Assembly: GCA_965246765.1 (NCBI GenBank)
Contig: CBDFFJ010000003.1
Location: 186,001 to 250,000 of the forward strand
Reading direction: 5' to 3'
DNA length: 64,000 nt
DNA from: UBA1952 sp965246765
Lineage (GTDB): Bacteria; Bacteroidota; Bacteroidia; Chitinophagales; Chitinophagaceae
Positions 50,797 to 57,983 of this stretch are shown here, one piece after another. Each line of letters starts with the position of its first letter. The first letter of the stretch is position 1. Made by a program: the position numbers and the translations under genes. The notes beneath the pieces are model-generated. The model was not told where the DNA came from. It saw nothing but the letters and a program-made list of their open reading frames with translations, and did no database searches.

Positions 50797-51828
50797 ATGT
50801 ACCGGCTTCTTCGTTCCCTTCTTTTTCTTCAACAACCCGAGGCGATCCATTACCGTGCAATGCGGGCTTTGCAGCGCGCTTATAAGGTGTCACCGCTGCG
50901 CGCAATGATGAAAAGCAGGTTTGGCGTTAAAGACAAAAAACTGGAGCGGACACTCTGGGGCATCACCTTTCCAAACCCCGTGGGGCTCGGCGCCGGCTTT
51001 GACAAAGACGCCCGCTGGGTAGATGAGCTGGCCTGCCTCGGCTTTGGATTCGTGGAGATCGGTACGCTTACGCCGCGTTCGCAGCTTGGCAATCCTGCGC
51101 CGCGTCTCTTTCGCCTGCCGGCGGACAGCGCGTTGATTAACCGCATGGGCTTTAATAATGGCGGAGCGGAAATAGCTGCTGCGCGATTGAAGCATAGAAA
51201 GGAATGCATCATAATCGGCGGGAACATCGGCAAGAATAAAGACACGCCCAATGAAGATGCGATAGGGGATTACGAAGCCGCATTTCGTGCGCTGCACGAT
51301 GTGGTGGATTACTTTGTCGTGAACGTCTCATCGCCCAACACGCCTGGCCTCAGGGCGCTGCAGGATAAGGCACCCCTGACCGCATTATTGCAGCGCCTAA
51401 AAGACATTAATGCCGGCTACGCCAGGCCCAAACCCATCCTGCTGAAAATAGCGCCTGATCTTTCTGACGCGCAGTTGGACGATATTATTGACATTATACA
51501 CCACACCGCGCTTGACGGTATTGTGGCTACAAATACCACCATTGACCGAAGCGGATTGAACACGGAGGCCTCAGAAGTGGACGCTCTTGGAGCAGGCGGC
51601 CTGAGCGGCAAGCCCCTGCGCCAGCGCGCTACGGAGGTCGTACAATACATCAGCCGGAAGAGCGGCGGAGCGATCCCTGTCATCGCAGTTGGCGGGATTT
51701 TTACGGCAGAAGATGCTATTGAAAAACTGGATGCCGGCGCCAGCCTCGTCCAGGTCTATACCGGCTTTATCTATGAAGGCCCCGGCATCGCCAAGGCGAT
51801 TTGCAAGGGCATCCTGCAGAAGGGATAA
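50797..51828 (+). CDS. pyrD: Dihydroorotate dehydrogenase (quinone), class 2
   Basis: I chose the ATG at 50797 (MYRLLRSLLFLQQPEAIHYR), giving 343 residues and the N-terminal membrane-associating helix of class 2 enzymes. Motifs include FPNPVGLGAGFDKDARW, FGFVEIGTLTPRSQLGNP (FMN binding), VNVSSPNTPGLRALQ (with the active-site Ser) and TNTTIDRSGL. It oxidises dihydroorotate to orotate with quinone in pyrimidine synthesis. A TerC-family gene follows 28 bases later. Confidence 0.95.
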   Translation: MYRLLRSLLFLQQPEAIHYRAMRALQRAYKVSPLRAMMKSRFGVKDKKLERTLWGITFPNPVGLGAGFDKDARWVDELACLGFGFVEIGTLTPRSQLGNPAPRLFRLPADSALINRMGFNNGGAEIAAARLKHRKECIIIGGNIGKNKDTPNEDAIGDYEAAFRALHDVVDYFVVNVSSPNTPGLRALQDKAPLTALLQRLKDINAGYARPKPILLKIAPDLSDAQLDDIIDIIHHTALDGIVATNTTIDRSGLNTEASEVDALGAGGLSGKPLRQRATEVVQYISRKSGGAIPVIAVGGIFTAEDAIEKLDAGASLVQVYTGFIYEGPGIAKAICKGILQKG

Positions 51829-51856
51829 ATCAAACCTCACGCCATCCACCCATTAA

Positions 51857-52675
51857 ATGAATCCTGAACTCTTCTCCGGCTCAGCCCTTGTCTCCCTGCT
51901 CACGCTTGCCGCGCTGGAAATTATCCTGGGCATTGACAACGTCATCTTCGTCTCCATCATCATGGGGCGGATGCCTAAGGATCAGCGCAAGCGCGCACGG
52001 ACGCTCTGGATGGTCTTTGGCATCATCACACGGTCATTGCTGCTTGTTGCGCTCGGCTGGCTATTGAAACAGAAAGGCAAAGCGCTGTTCGGCTTCCACA
52101 TATTTGACATTGATAAGGCCTTTGACCTTTCAAGCATCGTAATGATAGCCGGCGGCCTCTTCCTCATCTTCAAAACCGTCACCGAAATACACCACAAGCT
52201 GGAAGGCGAGGAAGAAGGCCCGAAAGCCGGTAGCAAAGGGGCTTCATTCGCCAAAGCCATCTTCCAGATTGTGCTCGTGGATATGGTCTTCTCCTTTGAC
52301 TCCGTCATCACCGCATCGGGCATAGGGCAGAATCTCCCGGTAATGATTATAGCCGTTGTAATGGCCATGATCGTGATGTTCTTCTTCTCCGAGCGCATCG
52401 CCACATTCATCCATAAGCATCCGACGCTTACCATGCTGGCGCTTTCCTTTCTCGTGATGGTGGGCCTCGTGCTGGTGATTGACGGCTGGCGTGAAGCCAC
52501 CGTGCGCCCGGCAGGCTATGTGCATGAAGACCTGAATCTGAAGAACTACGTTTACTTCGCCATGGCCTTCTCCTTTGCTGTAGAGCTGCTCAACATGCGC
52601 ATGCGCAAACAGGCTCTGCCGGTGGAGCTGCGGGAGCCGCGGGTGGGCGATATTGATGCGGGGGAGAAAGGGTAA
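51857..52675 (+). CDS. TerC-family integral membrane protein
   Basis: A 272-residue protein with seven to eight membrane helices. The TerC signatures LEIILGIDNVIFVSIIMGR and VDMVFSFDSVITASG are present, each with an intramembrane Asp. The family is tied to tellurite resistance and, more recently, to manganese export or loading of secreted proteins. Alternative names (YgjT, YkoY) cannot be separated from sequence alone. It follows pyrD but is probably functionally separate. Confidence 0.93.
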   Translation: MNPELFSGSALVSLLTLAALEIILGIDNVIFVSIIMGRMPKDQRKRARTLWMVFGIITRSLLLVALGWLLKQKGKALFGFHIFDIDKAFDLSSIVMIAGGLFLIFKTVTEIHHKLEGEEEGPKAGSKGASFAKAIFQIVLVDMVFSFDSVITASGIGQNLPVMIIAVVMAMIVMFFFSERIATFIHKHPTLTMLALSFLVMVGLVLVIDGWREATVRPAGYVHEDLNLKNYVYFAMAFSFAVELLNMRMRKQALPVELREPRVGDIDAGEKG

Positions 52676-52696
52676 ATTTGTAGAAAGCCGACAATC

Positions 52697-52945
52697 ATGA
52701 AAATGCTGACTACCAATGAGCTTCGTACCGCGGCACACCAGAAAGTTGACAAAGCGGATGATGCCATGCTTATATCCATTCTTGAAGCATCGCCGGAGGA
52801 CGACGCTATCCTGCCGCGGTTAAGCGACGCAGAGTTGAGGAGAATCCATGACGCGCGTCAGCGGAGAATTGAGGGCGAGAAAGGCTACACGCTTGACGAG
52901 ATCATTGCCGACTATAAATCCAGGCGGGCAAATGCCAGACTATAA
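52697..52945 (+). CDS. Antitoxin-like protein of a ParE/RelE-type module
   Basis: An 82-residue acidic protein with no membrane segment. The N-terminal helix MKMLTTNELRTAAHQKVDKA and the C-terminal GYTLDEIIADYKSRRANARL fit small prevent-host-death-like partners of RelE/ParE toxins. The downstream toxin gene overlaps it by 14 bases. It should bind and neutralise the toxin and repress the operon. Confidence 0.75.
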   Translation: MKMLTTNELRTAAHQKVDKADDAMLISILEASPEDDAILPRLSDAELRRIHDARQRRIEGEKGYTLDEIIADYKSRRANARL

Positions 52946-53225
52946 ATTAGTCTATCAGCCTACTGCGAAAGAAGATATTCAGGCTACGCTTGGATATTAT
53001 GATGACAACGGGCTTACCGCATGGCGCGACTGGTTCCTTGACCTACTCGCAGCAACGGAGGGGCATATTTTAGCGGCTCCGCAGCACTTCAGCTTTTACG
53101 GCAAGGAACCACTACTGCGATTTGCCAGGATTGGAAAGCTTCCCTTTAATATCTTTTTTGAAATTGTTGACGACACCATTTTCATCTACGCGGTTCGTCA
53201 CACCTCACGCGACTCATTTATCTGA
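52932..53225 (+). CDS. RelE/ParE-family toxin
   Basis: I chose the ATG at 52932 (MPDYKLVYQPTAKEDIQATL), overlapping the antitoxin by 14 bases; 97 residues. The fold pattern is helix-strand: AKEDIQATLGYYDDNG, an inter-helix LLAATEGHIL, then FSFYGKEPLLRFARIGKLPF and the closing IFIYAVRHTSRD, with the Arg-His tail typical for the family. Members act on ribosome-bound mRNA (RelE) or gyrase (ParE); these cannot be told apart here. Confidence 0.82.
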   Translation: MPDYKLVYQPTAKEDIQATLGYYDDNGLTAWRDWFLDLLAATEGHILAAPQHFSFYGKEPLLRFARIGKLPFNIFFEIVDDTIFIYAVRHTSRDSFI

Positions 53226-53232
53226 CTTTCAC

Positions 53233-54231
53233 ATGGCCCGAAGACCGCTTATTTTTCTCTTAGCCGCCGTGCTGCTCGCAGCCTGCAGCCACCACCCCAC
53301 TCCCGCCTCCACCAACCCCATGCTCGCCTCCCCAAACATAGCCCCGCTCACGCAGGCTATACAGGCAGACACCACCAAAGCCGACGCATGGTACCGCCGC
53401 GGCCTCGCCCTTCACAAGATGGGCCAGGACTCCCTCGCCCTCAACGACTGGTACGTAGCCACCCGCCTCGACTCCAGCAAAGCCGAATACGCATCCGCCA
53501 TCGGCGACCTCCTCTTTGAGCACAAAGACGTCAACACCGCCACCGTCTGGCTGCTCCGCGCACTCCGCCACAACCCCCAAGACCCCAAAGCACACCTCAA
53601 AATCGCCAAGCTCGCCCTCTTCACCAAAGAATACGGCAAAGCATTCAACGAGATCAACACCGTCCTCCGCCAGGATGCCTTCTCCCCCGAAGGCTACTTC
53701 CTCAAAGGCCTCGTCTATAAAGACATGAAAGACACCCCCAAAGCCATCTCCTCCTTCCAGACCGTGCTCAACGTAGCCCCCGACTACCGCGAAGCCGCCA
53801 TACAGCTCGGCCTCCTCTACACCCTCCAAAGCAACGACCTCGGCCTCCAATACTACGAAAACGCCTTCCGCCTGGACACCACCGACGTATTCCCCATCTA
53901 CGCCCGCGGCATGTACTACCAGGCCAAAGGCGACTACCCCGCCGCCAAAGCCGAATACACCCGCGCCATCCTCCACAACACCCAATACACCGACGCCTAC
54001 TTCGCCACCGGCTACATCCTCATCCAGCAAGACTCCTTTGAGAAAGCCCGCCGCCAGTTCGACCACGTCACCCGCATGCAGCCCACCGACCCACGCGCCT
54101 GGTACAACCGCGGCCTCTGCTCCGAGCTCGCCGGCGACAAGCAATCCGCCGCCGCCGACTACAAACAGGCCCTTACTTTTGACAAGAATTACACAACAGC
54201 CGCCGAAGGCCTCCGCCGCATCGGCGGATAA
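53233..54231 (+). CDS. TPR-repeat lipoprotein with strongly biased codon use
   Basis: I chose the ATG at 53233 (MARRPLIFLLAAVLLAACSH), with lipobox LAAC (Cys18); 332 residues. At least seven tetratricopeptide repeats follow (ADAWYRRGLALHKMGQDSLA, then repeated helices with LxxxY patterns). It should be a periplasmic or outer-membrane scaffold for protein complexes. Codons end in C almost throughout and the gene is unlike its neighbours, leaving an equally long open frame on the other strand (53260-54144). It starts 7 bases after the toxin gene. Confidence 0.8.
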   Translation: MARRPLIFLLAAVLLAACSHHPTPASTNPMLASPNIAPLTQAIQADTTKADAWYRRGLALHKMGQDSLALNDWYVATRLDSSKAEYASAIGDLLFEHKDVNTATVWLLRALRHNPQDPKAHLKIAKLALFTKEYGKAFNEINTVLRQDAFSPEGYFLKGLVYKDMKDTPKAISSFQTVLNVAPDYREAAIQLGLLYTLQSNDLGLQYYENAFRLDTTDVFPIYARGMYYQAKGDYPAAKAEYTRAILHNTQYTDAYFATGYILIQQDSFEKARRQFDHVTRMQPTDPRAWYNRGLCSELAGDKQSAAADYKQALTFDKNYTTAAEGLRRIGG

Positions 54232-54243
54232 GAAGTTCTTTAT

Positions 54244-54766
54244 TTAGTCGGCTTTCAGTTCGCTCCCAATCGTTCCTTGCGACGCTCCGTTCATCGTTCG
54301 TCAGTCTATTGAGCTTTCCGCATACATTGCTGCAAACGCTACACGTAGGCCCATATCAGCCATTTTGACTTGTTTTATGGAAGTATAAGCGTTCGGACTG
54401 TCATTTTGAATGATTTTGCTTCCCGTTTACTCCTTCGGCAGGTGCCGAAGAGGTAAACGGGGGCTGCCGAAGTAATAAACGGGACTGCCCAGGGAGCTGA
54501 CGGGGCCGCCGAAGTACTTAACGGGGTCGCCGAAGCGGCAGACGGAATTGCCGGGTCATCAGGCAGGGCCGCCGAAAGCTCTAACAGGCCCGCCGTAGCT
54601 GCTAACGGTAACGGCATTGTTTACCCGCAGCGCTGGATTTGCAATCCCGCGCCACATGGGCGCGGGTTTGCTATCCGCGTAAGCCAGGTGCAAAGCCCGG
54701 TCAGCACCCCGAACCCCGAGGAGTGCGACGCAACAGACGATGAATAGCGAACCGAAAGCCGACTAA
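54244..54766. mobile_element. 523-bp MITE-like element with 21-bp terminal inverted repeats
   Basis: The left end 54244-54264 (TTAGTCGGCTTTC and GTTCGCT, differing in one base from the right) is the inverse of 54746-54766; 20 of 21 bases match, and similarity continues inwards less exactly. The interior has a strong hairpin (54422-54461), a 21-bp tandem array (54461-54607) and a second hairpin with an 8-bp GC arm (CCCGCGCC / GGCGCGGG, 54646-54666). No transposase is encoded. No target duplication is obvious beyond the TA inside the repeat ends. Other copies should exist in the genome. Confidence 0.65.
54461..54607 (+). repeat. Degenerate 21-bp tandem repeats inside the element
   Basis: About seven units of 21 bases, of the type GCCGAAGTAxTxAACGGGG. 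Because the unit is divisible by three, the plus strand gives a seven-residue repeat (AAEVxNG). The frame has no start and ends at a TAG near 54745, so it is probably not translated. Confidence 0.65.
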
Positions 54767-54829
54767 CAAAAAATCAACGGCACACACATTCCCGCATCAC
54801 CGCATCACCGCATTATCACATTAACCAAA

Positions 54830-55483
54830 ATGGCCATCATAGCACCCTCCCTCCTCTCCGCCAACTTCCTGCACCTGGAGCGCGACATCAACATGATCAA
54901 CGCGAGCGACGCCGGCTGGCTGCACTGCGATGTGATGGACGGCCGCTTTGTGCCCAACATCTCCTTCGGCTTCCCCCTGCTGGCGGCGGCGAAGAAGGCA
55001 AGCAGGAAGCCGCTGGATGTGCACCTGATGATCCTGGAGCCGGAGAAATACTTTGAGCAGTTTGCCGCAGCCGGCGCCGACTACCTGAGCATTCATATAG
55101 AGGCCAGCCCGCACCTGCACCGGAGCCTGCAGGCTATTAAGAGCTTTGGGATGAAGGCGGGCGTGGCCCTGAACCCGCACACGCCGGTGAGCGCGCTGGA
55201 GGATGTGATTACGGATGTGGACCTGGTGTGCATGATGAGTGTGAACCCGGGCTTTGGCGGACAGAGCTTTATCATGCAGACGCTGAAGAAAGTGGCGGCC
55301 CTGAAGCAGATGATACTGGCCACGGGCGGGCCGACGCTGATTGAGGTGGATGGCGGTGTGACGCTGGAGAATGCGGGGACGATCATTGCGGCGGGCGCGG
55401 ATGTGCTGGTGGCGGGGAATACGGTGTTTTCGTCAAGCGATCCGGCGGATACGATCCACAAGCTTCATAAGGCGGGGAAATAA
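54830..55483 (+). CDS. rpe: Ribulose-phosphate 3-epimerase
   Basis: A 217-residue TIM barrel with IAPSLLSANFLHLERDI, WLHCDVMDGRFVPNISFG (metal His and Asp), DVHLMILEPEKY, MMSVNPGFGGQSFI and IEVDGGV with the catalytic Asp. It interconverts ribulose 5-phosphate and xylulose 5-phosphate in the pentose phosphate pathway. Length is normal. The next gene starts 35 bases downstream. Confidence 0.96.
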   Translation: MAIIAPSLLSANFLHLERDINMINASDAGWLHCDVMDGRFVPNISFGFPLLAAAKKASRKPLDVHLMILEPEKYFEQFAAAGADYLSIHIEASPHLHRSLQAIKSFGMKAGVALNPHTPVSALEDVITDVDLVCMMSVNPGFGGQSFIMQTLKKVAALKQMILATGGPTLIEVDGGVTLENAGTIIAAGADVLVAGNTVFSSSDPADTIHKLHKAGK

Positions 55484-55517
55484 AGCGGGCTGCTTATCCG
55501 TTCTTTGTGGCCTTATT

Positions 55518-57977
55518 ATGATGCGTTTCGCTTACCTGAGCCTGTCTTTTCTCCTTATTACGATTACGGCAAGCGGGCAGACGGCCACCGTCACCGGCAC
55601 CGTGCGCGACGCGGGCGGCAGAAGCATAGAGCTGGCCAGCATCACGCTGAGCGGCGAGCCCTCGGGCACCAACAGCGACCCGAAGGGCCATTACAAGATA
55701 GAAGTGCCGGCGGGGAAGCGCATCACGCTGATCTACTCCTTTGTGAGCGCCGAGCCGGTGAAGCAATACCTCAACCTCAGCCCCGGCGAGACGCGGGTGA
55801 TAGATGTGACGCTCAAAGGACGCAGCACGGAGCTGGGCGGGGTGCAGAAGACGACCACCCGCGTACCCAACGAAGCAGGCAGCGCCTACCTGCTGGATCC
55901 ATCCAAAAGCAATGAGCTGGTGAGCACCACAGACGGCATCACCGCGCAGATCAAGAGCCTTGTAGGCACGCGCAATGAGCTGACGAGCCAGTACACGGTG
56001 CGCGGCGGCAACTACGATGAGAATCTGGTGTACGTGAATGATTTTGAGATCAGCCGGCCATTCCTGGTGCGCTCGGGTCAGCAGGAAGGCTTGTCCTTCG
56101 TGAACTCCGATCTGGTAAATAGCGTGGCATTCTCGCTCGGCGGCTTCCAGGCCAAGTACGGCGACAAGCTCTCGTCGGTGCTGGATGTGACGTACAAGCG
56201 GCCCCGGAAGTTCGCGGGCAGCGTCATGGGCTCGCTGCTCGGGGGCAGTCTCTCGCTGGAAGGCGCTTCGCGGAACGAGAAGTTCACCTACCTGATTGGC
56301 GCGCGGCAGAAGAGCAATCAGTACCTGCTGCAGGCGCAGCCAACGAAAGGGGTGTATAACCCGAGCTTTACAGACATACAGGCGTTGGTGAACTACCGGT
56401 TCAATCCGCGCTGGGAGCTTGAGGCGATTGGCAACTATGCGCGCAATCGCTTCTCGCTACTGCCGGAGGAAAGCTCTACGACCTTTGGCGTCATAGACCA
56501 GGCCTTTCAGCTGCGGGTATTCTACAATGGCAGCGAGATAGATCAGTTTGATTCCCGCTTCGCGGGATTGTCGGTCACCCACCGGCCTACGGAAAAGCTG
56601 CGGCTGAAGCTGCTTGCGTCCGACTTTCAGACGCACGAGGTGGAGACGTACGACATATCGGGCGAGTACCTGCTCGGCGCGCTGGAGACGGACCTTGGAA
56701 AGTCCAACTTCGGGCAGATTAAATACGCCATCGGCACGGGCATCATCCAGAACTATGCGCGCAACTATCTTGATGTGAACGTGGGCACCGTGGCGCATCG
56801 CGGCTCTTACGATGCCGGCAAGCATACCATTCTCTGGGGCGCAGATGCGCAGATAACGGGCATCACCGACAAGCTGCACGAATGGGAGCGCCGGGATTCC
56901 GCAGGCTTTAACCAGCCATTTGACCCGAATGCCACGATCACGATGCGGCGCTATCTGGATTCAAAAGCAGAGTTCAATTATGTGCGTTATTCAGGCTTTC
57001 TGCAGGATAACTTCCGCATCGGCTCTGATTCCAATCACGTCAATATCTCTGCCGGCGTCCGCGTGCTTTATAACGATCTGAACGGAGAGCTGGACTTTAG
57101 CCCGCGGGTGCAAGCAACGTATAAGCCGCTGTGGACGCGGAATGTGCTGTTTAAGGCCGCGGCAGGCATCTACGTTCAGCCGCCATTTTACCGCGAGATG
57201 CGCGCTTATGACGGCAGCATCAATAAGGACCTTCAGTCGCAGAAGAGCCTGCATGTCGTTGCGGGTACGGAGCATAATTTCCTTTGGGGCCGGCGTCCCA
57301 TCAAGCTGACGACAGAGGCCTACTATAAGCAGCTTACCGACCTGGTGCCCTACGTGTACGAGGATGTGCGCATCCGCTACTCCGGCAAAAACAATTCAAA
57401 CGGTTATGCCTATGGCGCGGAAGTGCGTGTGTACGGCGAGCTGGTGAAGGACGCAACATCGTGGGTGAGCATTGGCGTGATGAATACGCAGGAAGACCTG
57501 ACCGACGACAAGGTCGTTTATAAGGATATGAACGGTGCAGACAGCGCCACGCTGTATCCGGGCTTTTCGCCGCGCCCAACTGACCAGCGCTTTATGTTCG
57601 GCATGTTCCTACAGGATTATCTGCCGCACAACAAGAATTTCCGCGTCAACCTGAATCTGATGTACGCGACAGGCCTGCCATTTTACCAGCCCGACGCGCC
57701 GCGCTACGGCACTTTACTGCGCCTGCCGGATTATAAGCGGGTTGATATTGGGTTCTCCACACTGCTCCTGGATGGAGCCCGCAAGCAGCGTCCGCGCTAT
57801 TCCATGTTTAGCCAGCTGGAAAGCATCTGGGCAGGTCTGGAAGTGTTTAATCTCCTTGGCATTCAGAACACGCTTTCCTATTCTTACATTCAGGATCAAA
57901 CAAGCGGCAAAACCTTTGCAGTGCCCAACAGGCTTACTTCCCGCCTACTGAATGTGAAGCTGATCGTGCGATTTTAG
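55518..57977 (+). CDS. TonB-dependent receptor with CarboxypepD_reg-like domain
   Basis: I chose the ATG at 55518 (MMRFAYLSLSFLLITITASG), which gives a signal peptide; the frame otherwise begins inside rpe. The product has 819 residues. Residues about 22-105 form a carboxypeptidase regulatory-like sandwich, about 125-225 the plug (TVRGGNYDENLVYVNDFEI), and the rest a 22-strand beta-barrel ending in Arg-Phe, typical for BAM-assembled proteins. No SusD partner follows, so the substrate is not a typical SusCD glycan and remains unknown. Its end converges with the T9SS surface protein at 57984. Confidence 0.85.
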   Translation: MMRFAYLSLSFLLITITASGQTATVTGTVRDAGGRSIELASITLSGEPSGTNSDPKGHYKIEVPAGKRITLIYSFVSAEPVKQYLNLSPGETRVIDVTLKGRSTELGGVQKTTTRVPNEAGSAYLLDPSKSNELVSTTDGITAQIKSLVGTRNELTSQYTVRGGNYDENLVYVNDFEISRPFLVRSGQQEGLSFVNSDLVNSVAFSLGGFQAKYGDKLSSVLDVTYKRPRKFAGSVMGSLLGGSLSLEGASRNEKFTYLIGARQKSNQYLLQAQPTKGVYNPSFTDIQALVNYRFNPRWELEAIGNYARNRFSLLPEESSTTFGVIDQAFQLRVFYNGSEIDQFDSRFAGLSVTHRPTEKLRLKLLASDFQTHEVETYDISGEYLLGALETDLGKSNFGQIKYAIGTGIIQNYARNYLDVNVGTVAHRGSYDAGKHTILWGADAQITGITDKLHEWERRDSAGFNQPFDPNATITMRRYLDSKAEFNYVRYSGFLQDNFRIGSDSNHVNISAGVRVLYNDLNGELDFSPRVQATYKPLWTRNVLFKAAAGIYVQPPFYREMRAYDGSINKDLQSQKSLHVVAGTEHNFLWGRRPIKLTTEAYYKQLTDLVPYVYEDVRIRYSGKNNSNGYAYGAEVRVYGELVKDATSWVSIGVMNTQEDLTDDKVVYKDMNGADSATLYPGFSPRPTDQRFMFGMFLQDYLPHNKNFRVNLNLMYATGLPFYQPDAPRYGTLLRLPDYKRVDIGFSTLLLDGARKQRPRYSMFSQLESIWAGLEVFNLLGIQNTLSYSYIQDQTSGKTFAVPNRLTSRLLNVKLIVRF

Positions 57978-57983
57978 CGTTTT

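Noticed and set aside
53260..54144. Long minus-strand open frame rich in Gly, Val and Glu
   Set aside because: It is the shadow of the TPR lipoprotein gene, whose C-ending codons remove stops on the other strand. Composition is unnatural and no start signal is present.
54375..54617. 80-codon minus-strand frame through the 21-bp repeats
   Set aside because: It only reflects the repeat, has no ribosome binding site and gives low-complexity Ala/Pro/Ser sequence.
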